DNA of 18,362 nucleotides from positions 1 to 18,362 of the forward strand of contig JACQFK010000103.1 of assembly GCA_016200125.1 (NCBI GenBank). The letters run 5' to 3'. Below are positions 1 to 7,063 of the stretch, one piece after another. Every line of letters begins with the position of its first letter. Position 1 is the first letter of the stretch. A program made the position numbers and the translations under genes. The stretch is from Planctomycetota bacterium. GTDB lineage: Bacteria > Planctomycetota > MHYJ01 > JACPRB01. Under the pieces are notes generated by a model. The model saw only the letters and a list, made by a program, of their open reading frames with translations. It ran no database searches and had not been told where the DNA came from.

Positions 1-1123
1 TCACCAGGATCGCCGCCAGCCCCCCCGCGCCGATCAGGAAGATCCCGTTCGACACGACCAGGCGGTCGCTCAGCCGGCTGAAACGCCGCGGCACCCAGGA
101 GTCGACCGCCATCGAGGCCAGCACGCGCGGGCCGTCGATGAAGCCCGCCTGCGCCGCGCAGATCAGGAGCGTCGCCTCGGAGAACAGGGTGATCCCGACG
201 AGCGTCTTCCCGAAGCCCCCCGCGCCGAAGATCCGCTCCGCCAGGATCGCGTTGAAGGTCTTCGCCCCGTCCGGAGCCACGTGCATGTGCAGGTAGCCCA
301 CGAGCAGGCCGCCGGCGACGAGCGACAGCGACACCGCCATGTACAGCATCGCCTTCCGCGCCGTCTGCACCCGCGGCTCGCGCAGGATCGAGAGGCTGTT
401 GCTGATCGCCTCGATGCCCGTGTAGGTGCCGGCGCCGTGCGAGTAGGCCTTGAGCAGGATCCTCAGGGCCACCAGCGCGCCGAGCGGCGCGACGGAGGCT
501 GGAGCCGGCGTCAGCGGTTTCGTCACCGTCCCCCCGGCGCCCCAGAGCGCCATGACGATCAGCACCGCGTGCGTGACCAGGAACAGCAGGAAGATCGGCA
601 GCAGGACCATGATCGAGTCCTTCACGCCGCGGAAGTTCATGATCATGAGCAGGGCGACGCCCGCGATCACCGCGTGGTATTTCCAACGGACCCATTCGGG
701 CGGGAAGAAGCTGAACAGGGCGTCGGCGCCCGACGCGACCGAGATCGCGACCGTCAGCACGTAGTCGACCACGAGCGCGCAGCCGCAGATCATCCCGGGA
801 AAGCGGCCCAGGGTGCTCGAGGCGACCGTGTAGCCGCCGCCCCCCGAGGGGAAGGCGGAGATCGTCGAGGAGTAGGCCGCCGAAAGCACCGAGACCGTGA
901 TCACCGTCGCCAGCGCCAGAAAGGGGGCGAGATGCTTGAAGTCGCCCAGCGCCTTGAAGCTCGCTTCCGGACCGTAGCAGGCGGAGCTCAGGCCGTCCGC
1001 CCCCAGGCCGACCCAGGCCAGGAACGCGATCAGGGAAATGCCGTGATGGACCTTGGGATCGTTGGGATCCTTGGCCTTGCCGAAGATGAGTTCCTGGAGA
1101 CGATTCCCGAACCCTGTGCTCAT
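1..1123 (-). CDS. kimA: KimA-like APC-superfamily potassium importer (3' end beyond the window)
   Basis: Inner-membrane transporter of the KimA (YdaO) branch of the APC superfamily, a high-affinity K+/H+ symporter family. I translated 374 codons from ATG 1123 to the window edge; the C-terminus is missing. Family motifs are clear: GADGLSSACYGPE (residues 41-53), FPSGGGGY, VVDYVLTVAIS (about 118-128) and TYTGIEAISN (about 233-242). The residues I recall as coordinating K+ in B. subtilis KimA have counterparts here: Asp43, Tyr50, Asp120, Tyr121, Thr124, Ser128 and Thr235. At least eight hydrophobic helices are visible. The start is supported by GAGGA four bases upstream. A c-di-AMP riboswitch in the leader independently supports a potassium role, since this class commonly controls kimA/ktr genes. 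A generic amino-acid permease is the alternative, but the motifs and leader argue against it. Confidence 0.87.
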   Translation of the reverse strand, partial: MSTGFGNRLQELIFGKAKDPNDPKVHHGISLIAFLAWVGLGADGLSSACYGPEASFKALGDFKHLAPFLALATVITVSVLSAAYSSTISAFPSGGGGYTVASSTLGRFPGMICGCALVVDYVLTVAISVASGADALFSFFPPEWVRWKYHAVIAGVALLMIMNFRGVKDSIMVLLPIFLLFLVTHAVLIVMALWGAGGTVTKPLTPAPASVAPLGALVALRILLKAYSHGAGTYTGIEAISNSLSILREPRVQTARKAMLYMAVSLSLVAGGLLVGYLHMHVAPDGAKTFNAILAERIFGAGGFGKTLVGITLFSEATLLICAAQAGFIDGPRVLASMAVDSWVPRRFSRLSDRLVVSNGIFLIGAGGLAAILV

Positions 1124-1165
1124 GGCGTCCTCGCGCGGCGCCCCGCCGGGGCGGGATGCCGCGCG
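1124..1165 (-). promoter_or_regulatory. Probable riboswitch expression platform: strong hairpin abutting the Shine-Dalgarno
   Basis: Between the aptamer and the start codon, 1132-1139 (CGCGCGGC) is perfectly complementary to 1158-1165, with an inner five-pair stem (1140-1144 with 1148-1152). The 3' arm on the transcript ends on the first G of GAGGA (1132-1128), the ribosome-binding site. No U-tract follows, so this is not a classical intrinsic terminator. Control of ribosome access is the simplest reading. The hairpin is seen in the sequence; its regulatory role is inferred. Confidence 0.5.
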
Positions 1166-1195
1166 AAGCCTGATGGCGGGCGACTTCGCTGCCCT

Positions 1196-1319
1196 GATGA
1201 ACGCCTACGAGGTTAGCTGCCGGATTCGGGCCCATCAGCTGGCCCGGGCGCCCCGAAGGGCGCCTTCACCCCACCTCCTGGGTCCCCCGCTCCCGGTGTT
1301 ACCCGGGATTTGGCGATCG
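1196..1319 (-). promoter_or_regulatory. c-di-AMP riboswitch (ydaO/yuaA class) in the kimA-like leader
   Basis: The transcript strand contains the diagnostic conserved blocks of the ydaO/yuaA aptamer in order. They are ATCGCCAAATCCC (about 1317-1305), GGAGCGGGGGACCCA (1293-1279), GGGGTGAA (1272-1265), CCGAATCCGG (1229-1220) and CAGCTAACCTCGTAGGCG (1219-1202). P1 closes by pairing CGCC (1315-1312) with GGCG (1205-1202). A variable hairpin with seven pairs and a UUCG tetraloop lies at 1264-1247. The class binds two c-di-AMP molecules and usually turns off potassium-uptake and cell-wall genes when c-di-AMP is high. It lies between a good promoter and the kimA-like start, as expected. Confidence 0.95.
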
Positions 1320-1325
1320 GCCGGA

Positions 1326-1354
1326 ATTATGACAGGGAATCCCCCCGAAGTCAA
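1326..1354 (-). promoter_or_regulatory. Sigma70-type promoter of the kimA-like gene
   Basis: On the minus strand, TTGACT (1354-1349) and CATAAT (1331-1326) are separated by 17 bases, close to the sigma70 consensus. The predicted transcription start, about 1319, falls at the 5' edge of the riboswitch aptamer, so promoter and aptamer support each other. Confidence 0.8.
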
Positions 1355-1409
1355 ATGACGGCGAAACCGTAAATATCTGGTGACAAGTTGGTTGCGAACG
1401 AACGATGGG

Positions 1410-2945
1410 TTAGTTCTCGAAGGCCCCGGAGTCCGGCATGCTGCGGGTCACCCCCCGCTGGTCGAGCTGCGTGGCCCCGGCCGCCACGCCCCCGTTGATG
1501 GCGGGGCTCCCGATCCCGAGCGCCATCGTGAAGGTCGGTCCGCCGTTGTTGGCCAGCGGCTGGAGCAGGGGATCGGCGAAGGTCACCCCTGCGGTGATCG
1601 GCGTCCCCACCCCCCCTCCCGGATTGGGCCACTGGAAATTGCCCCCGCCGTCCGCGAACGTGTTGCTGGTGTTGTGGCCGTTGAAGGGATCCGTCGCCGT
1701 GTTGTTGGAGAGGACCGTGTTCGTCACCGTCGCGGGCTGAGGCCCTCCGCTGAAGATCCCTCCGCCGAAATCCGCAGCGCTGTTTCCCGTGATCGTGCAG
1801 TTCACGATCGAGATCAGGCCGCCCGAGATCGACATCGCCCCGCCCAGCGTGTCCGTGTGGTTCGCGGTGAACGTGCAGTTCGACATCGAGACGCCGTGGG
1901 CCGTGTGGAACCAGAGCCCGCCGCCCAGCGAGGTCGCCTGGTTGCCGTTGAACGTCGAGTTCGCCAGCGTCAGCGTTCCGTTCTGCGAATAGACGGCGCC
2001 CGCGAAGCCGAGCCCGGCCGTCACCGTGTTCCCGTTGAACGACGTCGCGTCGATGTACGAGGTCGACACCACCTCCGGCCGCGTGTAGCCGAAGATCGCT
2101 CCCGCGTGGTTGTTCGCGGTGTTGGTCGTGAACGTGCAGCGCGACACCACCAGCTGCGCGAGATCCGCGTTCTGGTCGACCCCGTCGATGTAGATCGCCC
2201 CGCCGATCCCGCCCGAGCCGCCCGCGCCTCCCGTGGCGCTGCAGCCCGTGAAGCTCGAATTGATCACCGACAGCTGGCAGCCCAGGCTGTTGAGCGCGCC
2301 CCCGTTGGAGCCCCTGCAGTTGGTGAACGTGCAGCCCGAGACCTGGAAGTGCCGCTGTCCCGTCGCGCGGATGGCGCCGCCCCCGATGTCCGGCCCCGTC
2401 GGCGACGCGCTGCAGTTGCTGAACGAGCAGTCGATCACGGTGAGCCGTCCGTCCCAGTCCTCCACGTTGATCGCCGCGCCGCTTCCGGGCCCGGCGGACG
2501 CGTCGATGAAGGCGAGCTGCTGGACCGTGAGGGTGGACTGGTACTGCTTGAGGAGGATCCGCACCGCGCCGCCGCCGCTCAGCGTGATCAGGTTCCCGCC
2601 GTCGACGATCGCGCTGCCGAAGGCGGGCAGGACGAGCTGGGCCGCCAGCACGATCGTGCGCGTCCCGCCTCCGGTCGTGGTGAAGTTGATCGAGCCGCCG
2701 GCCGTGAGCGCCGCCTGGAGATCGGCGGCCACCTGCGCGTCGGAGCGGGGATTCGTCGCGTCGATGGTCGTCGGGGTCCCGCCCAGGGGCGTCGGCGAGA
2801 GCGCCGGAAAGGTCGTGCCCGGGGCGTTGCCCGCGGGAAGCAGGGGCGCGGGCACGGGAATGAAGATCGCCGCTCGGCCGCCTCCGCAGGCCGGCCGGAG
2901 CGCCAGCAGCGAAGCGAGGAGCAGGACTTTCGCCGCCGCCCTCAA
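1410..2945 (-). CDS. Secreted right-handed beta-helix protein with choice-of-anchor Q C-terminus
   Basis: 511 residues. The N-terminus is a signal peptide (Arg/Lys, then LLLASLLAL) ending in RPACGGG, which is a poor lipobox, so lipidation is uncertain. Residues about 60-430 are a run of beta-helix coils of the form CTFTNC / NSSFTGC / GGAI(Y/F), as in polymorphic outer-membrane-protein-like repeats. The C-terminus (about 440-511) has DPLLQPLANNGGPT, SPAINGG and LDQRG..R..DSGAFE, typical of the choice-of-anchor Q domain. The start is TTG, three bases after the FecR stop, with GGAGAAG (2958-2952) upstream, so it is translationally coupled. It is probably the surface-exposed product of the ECF/FecR operon. 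I see no catalytic residues, so enzyme activity cannot be claimed. Confidence 0.87.
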   Translation of the reverse strand: MRAAAKVLLLASLLALRPACGGGRAAIFIPVPAPLLPAGNAPGTTFPALSPTPLGGTPTTIDATNPRSDAQVAADLQAALTAGGSINFTTTGGGTRTIVLAAQLVLPAFGSAIVDGGNLITLSGGGAVRILLKQYQSTLTVQQLAFIDASAGPGSGAAINVEDWDGRLTVIDCSFSNCSASPTGPDIGGGAIRATGQRHFQVSGCTFTNCRGSNGGALNSLGCQLSVINSSFTGCSATGGAGGSGGIGGAIYIDGVDQNADLAQLVVSRCTFTTNTANNHAGAIFGYTRPEVVSTSYIDATSFNGNTVTAGLGFAGAVYSQNGTLTLANSTFNGNQATSLGGGLWFHTAHGVSMSNCTFTANHTDTLGGAMSISGGLISIVNCTITGNSAADFGGGIFSGGPQPATVTNTVLSNNTATDPFNGHNTSNTFADGGGNFQWPNPGGGVGTPITAGVTFADPLLQPLANNGGPTFTMALGIGSPAINGGVAAGATQLDQRGVTRSMPDSGAFEN

Positions 2946-2948
2946 GGG

Positions 2949-4604
2949 CTACTTCTCCGTCAGCGTCGGGACCTGCTTCGCCGTCGGGCGGCTCTTCTGC
3001 ACGGCGGAGAGCCAGATCGCATCGATCCGGACCCAGGGATGGCCCACGTAGATCCGGAGGTTCTGCATCCCGGTCTCGTTGAACTTCACGACGAGCGGAG
3101 GCTCCACCTTGCCCTCCTCGCCGTGGCCGCTGATCCAGCTGAAGCCCGGGGTCGTGGCGACGCCCGTCACGACCCAGGCCGTCGTCGGCGCGCTCCCGAA
3201 GAAGGGGCTCTTCTGGCTCATCGCCGCCCGCGTCGGCTCGATCGTCACCAGGTCGCGGTTCCAGGGATCGCCCTTCTCCAGGCTCATCGCGCGGATCCAG
3301 ATCCGGTATTCCTTGTCCGCCGGGGCGAAGAACGTCCAGGTCGCGTAGGAGGGCCGCGTCTCGACGTGGTCCGTCACCTTGAACGCCGTGGCTCCCGCCT
3401 CGAGCACGAGCCCGCTCAGGCTCCGCGGCTCGCGCCCCAGCGCCCACTCGGCGCCGGTGATCTTCGCCTGCTGCGGCAGGAGCACGATCTCGTCGGGCGA
3501 CAGCGATCGCGCGGTCGGCGGCGCGCCGGGGCCGGCGACGGCGTACTGTCCCGCGCCGACGACGGCCGACTTGCCCTCGCGGGTCAGCTGGACCTTGCCT
3601 TCCTTCACCTCGAGCCGCGTCCAGGCCGGGTCGACGACCAGGCGCAGCACCGTCCCGAGCACGCGCGCCTCGCCGTGCGGCGTCGCGAACACGAGCGGCT
3701 GGTCGGCCGGCTGCTTCGCGACGTCGGCCGTCACCGTGCCCAGCGAGAGCACGACGCGCGTGCCCTTGAGCCCCTTCGCGATCTCGCGAAGCGTGGCGTC
3801 GGATCCCACCGCGATCCGCGTGCCGTCGGCGAGGACGATGCTCGCGTTGCTGTTCGTCAGTCCCGTCACCACGCTCATCCCGGGCTGGAGGTCCTGGCCG
3901 GCCTTCGCGGCTTTGCGGTCGCCGTCGAGCGCGACGAACACCTCGCCGTGGACGCGGTCGAGCTTCGCCACCGCGGTCGAAGGGGCGACCTCGGTCGGCT
4001 TCAGGGGCGCGGGCTTCGGCTTCTCCGGCGGAGGCGCCGGGATCGGAGCCGGCGCCGGGGGCTTCGCGGGCGGCTCGGGGACCGCGCGCGGAGGCGCGAC
4101 GGTCCTGGGCTCCTCCGGCGGCTTCACCGGGGGCTCGGGCGCCGGCGGCGGGACCGAAACTTCGATCTTCGGCTCTTCGGGCGGAGGCGGCGGGACCGGA
4201 TCCCTCCGGACGACCGGGGTCGCCGGGGTCTGCGAGTTCTGCCAGACGACCGCGGCGAGGATGGCGAGCAGGAATCCCGCGGCGATCAGGAAGGGGACGA
4301 GCGAGGTCCGGGGCGCTTCGATCCGGCGGGTGCGGCGCGACGACGCGCGCTTGTGGAACGCGGTCATGAACTCGTCGCCGCCGCGCTCGGCGCTCAGCCG
4401 CTCGCTGAAGCTGCGGACGAAGGCCTCGTCGCCGGCTTCCTCGAGCGCCTGGCCCAGGTGGCCCGAGAACGCCAGCTCTCGGCGGACTTCGGCTGCGAGG
4501 GCGGCGTCGGCGCGGATCGCCTCCGCGAGGCGCCCCGCGTCGGCGGACGAGATCGTCCCGTCGCGGTACTCCTCGATCAGGCGATGCAGGTCTTCGGGAT
4601 TCAT
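2949..4604 (-). CDS. Single-pass FecR-domain regulator with proline-rich stalk and extracytoplasmic beta-sandwich-like domain
   Basis: 551 residues. Residues 1-100 are cytoplasmic and helical (MNPEDLHRLIEEYRDG...), the expected sigma-interacting part. Residues 101-121 are one transmembrane helix, and 135-205 are a Pro/Ala/Lys/Glu-rich stalk long enough to cross envelope space. Residues about 212-350 are a FecR domain (VHGEVFVALDG, G..L..G..V.TG, VLGT.LRL). Residues about 380-540 resemble a carbohydrate-binding jelly-roll (WTFFAPADKEYRIWIRA, NLRIYVGHPWVRIDAIWLS). The ATG overlaps the sigma stop (ATGA), so synthesis is coupled. Probable role: transduce an envelope signal to the ECF factor. The C-terminal domain resembles that of the divergently transcribed kinase. 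Confidence 0.88.
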   Translation of the reverse strand: MNPEDLHRLIEEYRDGTISSADAGRLAEAIRADAALAAEVRRELAFSGHLGQALEEAGDEAFVRSFSERLSAERGGDEFMTAFHKRASSRRTRRIEAPRTSLVPFLIAAGFLLAILAAVVWQNSQTPATPVVRRDPVPPPPPEEPKIEVSVPPPAPEPPVKPPEEPRTVAPPRAVPEPPAKPPAPAPIPAPPPEKPKPAPLKPTEVAPSTAVAKLDRVHGEVFVALDGDRKAAKAGQDLQPGMSVVTGLTNSNASIVLADGTRIAVGSDATLREIAKGLKGTRVVLSLGTVTADVAKQPADQPLVFATPHGEARVLGTVLRLVVDPAWTRLEVKEGKVQLTREGKSAVVGAGQYAVAGPGAPPTARSLSPDEIVLLPQQAKITGAEWALGREPRSLSGLVLEAGATAFKVTDHVETRPSYATWTFFAPADKEYRIWIRAMSLEKGDPWNRDLVTIEPTRAAMSQKSPFFGSAPTTAWVVTGVATTPGFSWISGHGEEGKVEPPLVVKFNETGMQNLRIYVGHPWVRIDAIWLSAVQKSRPTAKQVPTLTEK

Positions 4605-5194
4605 GCGTGCTCCAGTCGCCGGCCCATGCACTTCTCGAGCGCGGCGCGCAGGCGGAAGAGGGACATCGACAGCGCGGCCGCGCTCCGGCCGAGCCGGCGG
4701 GCCAGGTCGTTGAGCGGGATCTCGCGGCGGTAGCGGAGCTCGATCAGCTCGCGCTGCGACTTCTCGAGCTTGTCCACGCAGCGCCGCAGCGCCGCCACCC
4801 GCTCGATGCCCTCCTCGAGGTCGTCCTCCATCGCTCCCCAGGTCTCCTGGATCGCCGCGTCCACCAGGGCCGCCGCGGCGTTCTGGCGGACCTTGTGGGA
4901 GCGGAAATGGTTGAGCATCCGGTTGCGGCAGATCGCCCGCAGCCAGGGGCCGAACTCCTTCGACGCGTCGAAGCGGTCGAGGTGCTCCATCGCGTCGATG
5001 AAGCCGTCCTGGACGATGTCGAAGACCTCGTCGGGCCGCGAGACGTAGCGGGCGACGAAGGCGCGCAGCCGCGCCTGGTAGAGCGCCACGAGCTGCCCGA
5101 AGGCGTCGCGGTCGCCCTGCTGGGCGCTCCGGATCAGGTCCCGTTCTTCCATATCCGCGTACTTTATCATCTCCGGGGCGGAAGACGTCATCAT
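4601..5194 (-). CDS. ECF RNA polymerase sigma factor (Rhodopirellula/Verrucomicrobium type)
   Basis: Up to 197 residues. Region 2 is clear (AFGQLVALYQARLRAFVARYV, DIVQDGFIDAMEHLDRFD, PWLRAICRNRMLNHFR). Region 4 is a helix-turn-helix (LIELRYRREIPLNDLARRLGRSAAALSMSLFRLRAALEKCM). It directs RNA polymerase to envelope-responsive promoters and is paired with the overlapping FecR gene, its likely cognate regulator. The start is uncertain: ATG 5194 lacks a good ribosome-binding site, and in-frame ATGs follow at codons 2, 9 and 15. Codon 15 (MEERDLIRSAQQGD) is where many homologues would begin. Confidence 0.92.
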   Translation of the reverse strand: MMTSSAPEMIKYADMEERDLIRSAQQGDRDAFGQLVALYQARLRAFVARYVSRPDEVFDIVQDGFIDAMEHLDRFDASKEFGPWLRAICRNRMLNHFRSHKVRQNAAAALVDAAIQETWGAMEDDLEEGIERVAALRRCVDKLEKSQRELIELRYRREIPLNDLARRLGRSAAALSMSLFRLRAALEKCMGRRLEHA

Positions 5195-5248
5195 GGGGGA
5201 TAACCCCGGAGGGGCGGACCATAACGTATGTTTCGCGAGAATTCCGCT

Positions 5249-6355
5249 CTAGCGGCGCGGAGCGGTCGACCCCGGTCTCCGCGCGCCCGACGATGAGGGC
5301 TGGTTCGCGAAGGGCGCCTGCCCCGGAGCGGCGGTTCCATCCGACCGGACCGCGTTGGGAGTCGTCGTCCGGGCCTTCTGCTCGTTCCAGAGCGCCTGGA
5401 GGATCGCGGCGACCGTCGCGGCGTCGGCGTTCTTGAGCGACACGACGTAGGTGTTGAGCGCGGCGGTCGGCTGATCCAGCCGGCGGAGCACGGCCTGGAT
5501 GAGCTCAAGGTTCTCCTCGGTGGCGCTGACGATGATCGCGTTCATCCGCGGCTCCGCGCTGATCCGGATCACCTCGTGGGCGAGCGATCGCGGCGCGGCG
5601 GCTTCCGTCCCGGCGCGCATCATGCGGAGGAAGGCCGGCACCTGCTGGCCCCCGGCTTCCGCCTTCGCCGGCTCCCGCTTCACGATCTCGTTGAGCGTCT
5701 TCGCGACCTCGACCGCGTCGGCATGGACGAGCGGGATCACCGAGATCCGCAGCTGCGCGGAGGCCGTCTGGTCGATCACGCGCAGGATTTCCGCGACCCG
5801 GTGGATCCCCTCCGAACGCCCGGTGAGCACGATCGAGTTGGAGTAGGCCGAGACGGCGATCTGTCCGCCCTCGCCCACGGCCTTCTTCAGGAGCTCGCCG
5901 AAGTCCTTGCCCACGTCGGCCGCGCCCACGTGCTTGAGCGGCAGGATCTGGGTGCGCAGTTCGTCGGTGACCGGGATCTCGGCGGCGTCGACGCCGACGT
6001 GAACGCCGGGCTGCGCCTGGGACAGCTCGATCACGCGGACCGTCTCGCCGGAGACCGGCGGCCGCGGCCAGGCCGCGTTGCGCACGGTGAGCCCGTGGGG
6101 CCGCAGGCAGGCGTCGAGGAACTCCAGGCAGCGCGAGGCGGGCACCTCGGCGCGGCTGAACGCGGTGATCGTGCCGCGCAGGGGCGCCTCCTGGACGAAG
6201 ATCCAGCCGGTGACCTGGCTGACGTAGAGGAGCACCGCGTCGATCGAGGCGTCCTTGAAGACGAAGGTCAGCGTCCGGTCCTGCGCCCGCTCCTGCGCCC
6301 AGACCGTACCGCACAACGCGAGGCTCGCCCCGAGGATCCTGGCCCAGCGACCCAT
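5249..6355 (-). CDS. Periplasmic secretin N-domain protein lacking the channel domain
   Basis: 368 residues. Signal peptide 1-20 (ends VWAQ). Residues about 29-95 resemble the secretin N0/STN domain (TFVFKDASIDAVLLYVSQVTGWIFVQEA). Residues 136-196 (ILPLKHVGAADVGKDF...NSIVLTGRSEGIHRVAEILRVID) and 205-296 (VIPLVHADAVEVAKTLNEIV...MNAIIVSATEENLELIQAVLRRLD) are N1/N2-type ring-building KH-like domains, and a third begins at 303. The protein then ends in a low-complexity Pro/Ser/Ala tail. GspD-type secretins run to about 650 residues or more and end in a beta-barrel, which is absent here. The start has GGGAGGTGG six bases upstream. It is second in the operon, 53 bases after a lipoprotein that may carry secretin-core-like motifs. 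Confidence 0.82.
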   Translation of the reverse strand: MGRWARILGASLALCGTVWAQERAQDRTLTFVFKDASIDAVLLYVSQVTGWIFVQEAPLRGTITAFSRAEVPASRCLEFLDACLRPHGLTVRNAAWPRPPVSGETVRVIELSQAQPGVHVGVDAAEIPVTDELRTQILPLKHVGAADVGKDFGELLKKAVGEGGQIAVSAYSNSIVLTGRSEGIHRVAEILRVIDQTASAQLRISVIPLVHADAVEVAKTLNEIVKREPAKAEAGGQQVPAFLRMMRAGTEAAAPRSLAHEVIRISAEPRMNAIIVSATEENLELIQAVLRRLDQPTAALNTYVVSLKNADAATVAAILQALWNEQKARTTTPNAVRSDGTAAPGQAPFANQPSSSGARRPGSTAPRR

Positions 6356-6408
6356 CCGCCACCTCCCTGTTGTCTGTTGGAGCCGGTGGGCGGAAAATAT
6401 TCCACGGA

Positions 6409-6948
6409 CTACGGCTTCTCCGGGCCGACGGAGGCGAAATGGAGCAGAAGGACCTTCTTGCGGGACGGCGCGCCGGGGAACCCGAAGCCCAGCGAGCCGC
6501 CGACCGGCACGGTCCGCTGTCCCGACTCCAGCCAGCGGCTTTCCGCCTCGGGACCCTCTCCCTTCTGCCGGAGGCTGTAGACCGCGGTGACGTACTTCTC
6601 GTCCGCCGACAGCAGCGGCATCACGGACAGCTCGAAGCCGGAGGCCTCGATCTGCGAAAGGACGCCGTTTCCCATCTCGAAGTGCTCGGACTCGACGATC
6701 CGCGCGTGCTTGCCTCGGGCCGCCGCGTAGAGCGTCAGCTCCAGCGCCTGCGAACCCAGATACCAGGCATTGGCCTTGTTGGGATCGCGATTGACCAGGT
6801 CGATGGAGACATCGTCCATCCAGTCTTCCGAGGCATCGATGAGGTACAGCGTCACTCCCGACGTGGAGAGCGGGGGACCGGCCTCGAATACGACGGAGGT
6901 CGTACATCCGGGGAGGGCAAGAAGGAGAAGGAGCGCGGCACGGCCCAT
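6409..6948 (-). CDS. Small lipoprotein with faint secretin-core-like motifs
   Basis: 179 residues. It begins MGRAALLLLLALPGC, a short signal peptide with a good lipobox (LPGC), so it is a probable lipoprotein. I do not recognise the family firmly. The mature part has GVLSQIEASGFELSVMPLLS and, near the end, RTVPVGGSLGFGFPG followed by KKVLLLHFASVGP. Order and spacing recall the end of secretins (a GxxLxVxPxxS strand, then a VxxGxxxxxGG strand, then LLxxxxP), but similarity is weak. As first gene of the operon and neighbour of a channel-less secretin N-domain protein, it might be its outer-membrane partner. The ribosome-binding site is weak (GAG close to ATG). Confidence 0.75.
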   Translation of the reverse strand: MGRAALLLLLALPGCTTSVVFEAGPPLSTSGVTLYLIDASEDWMDDVSIDLVNRDPNKANAWYLGSQALELTLYAAARGKHARIVESEHFEMGNGVLSQIEASGFELSVMPLLSADEKYVTAVYSLRQKGEGPEAESRWLESGQRTVPVGGSLGFGFPGAPSRKKVLLLHFASVGPEKP

Positions 6949-7016
6949 CTCTACTCAGGACGCTCGGAGGGGAGCTTCTCCGGCGCCCGGTTTTTTTCGG
7001 ATGGAACTTTTGAGGG

Positions 7017-7059
7017 TTATACTTCTCTCCGGGACCGGGGTGTCCGGTCCCGAAAGGAG
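7017..7059. promoter_or_regulatory. Divergent control region: shared -10 sequence, perfect 8-bp inverted repeat, kinase ribosome-binding site
   Basis: GTTATACT at 7017-7023 gives TATACT (7018-7023) on the plus strand and TATAAC (7022-7017) on the minus strand, so one AT-rich spot could serve as -10 for both the kinase and the lipoprotein operon. No good -35 is visible in either direction. GGGACCGG (7031-7038) and CCGGTCCC (7044-7051) form a perfect inverted repeat with a 5-base spacer. It lies at the 5' end of any kinase transcript and upstream of the -10 for the minus-strand operon. AGGAG (7055-7059) precedes GTG 7064 by four bases. Promoter function is inferred. Confidence 0.4.
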
Positions 7060-7063
7060 TCCG

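Noticed and set aside
1380..4733. A very long open frame on the plus strand opposite the beta-helix and FecR genes
   Set aside because: Its translation is Arg/Pro/Ala-rich with no domain or ribosome-binding site. It is the mirror of GC-rich minus-strand genes with good motifs.
5195..5248. An ECF-type autoregulated promoter (GGAATT...CGTTA) before the sigma gene
   Set aside because: The spacing is several bases short of usual ECF promoters and the motif match is poor.
6980..6997. Terminator-like CCGGCGCCCGG followed by seven T on the plus strand
   Set aside because: The stem has only four pairs and no plus-strand gene ends before it.
6770..7063. An upstream extension of the kinase from ATG 6770 or ATG 7001
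   Set aside because: Neither start has a ribosome-binding site, the first overlaps the divergent lipoprotein, and GTG 7064 has AGGAG at the right distance.
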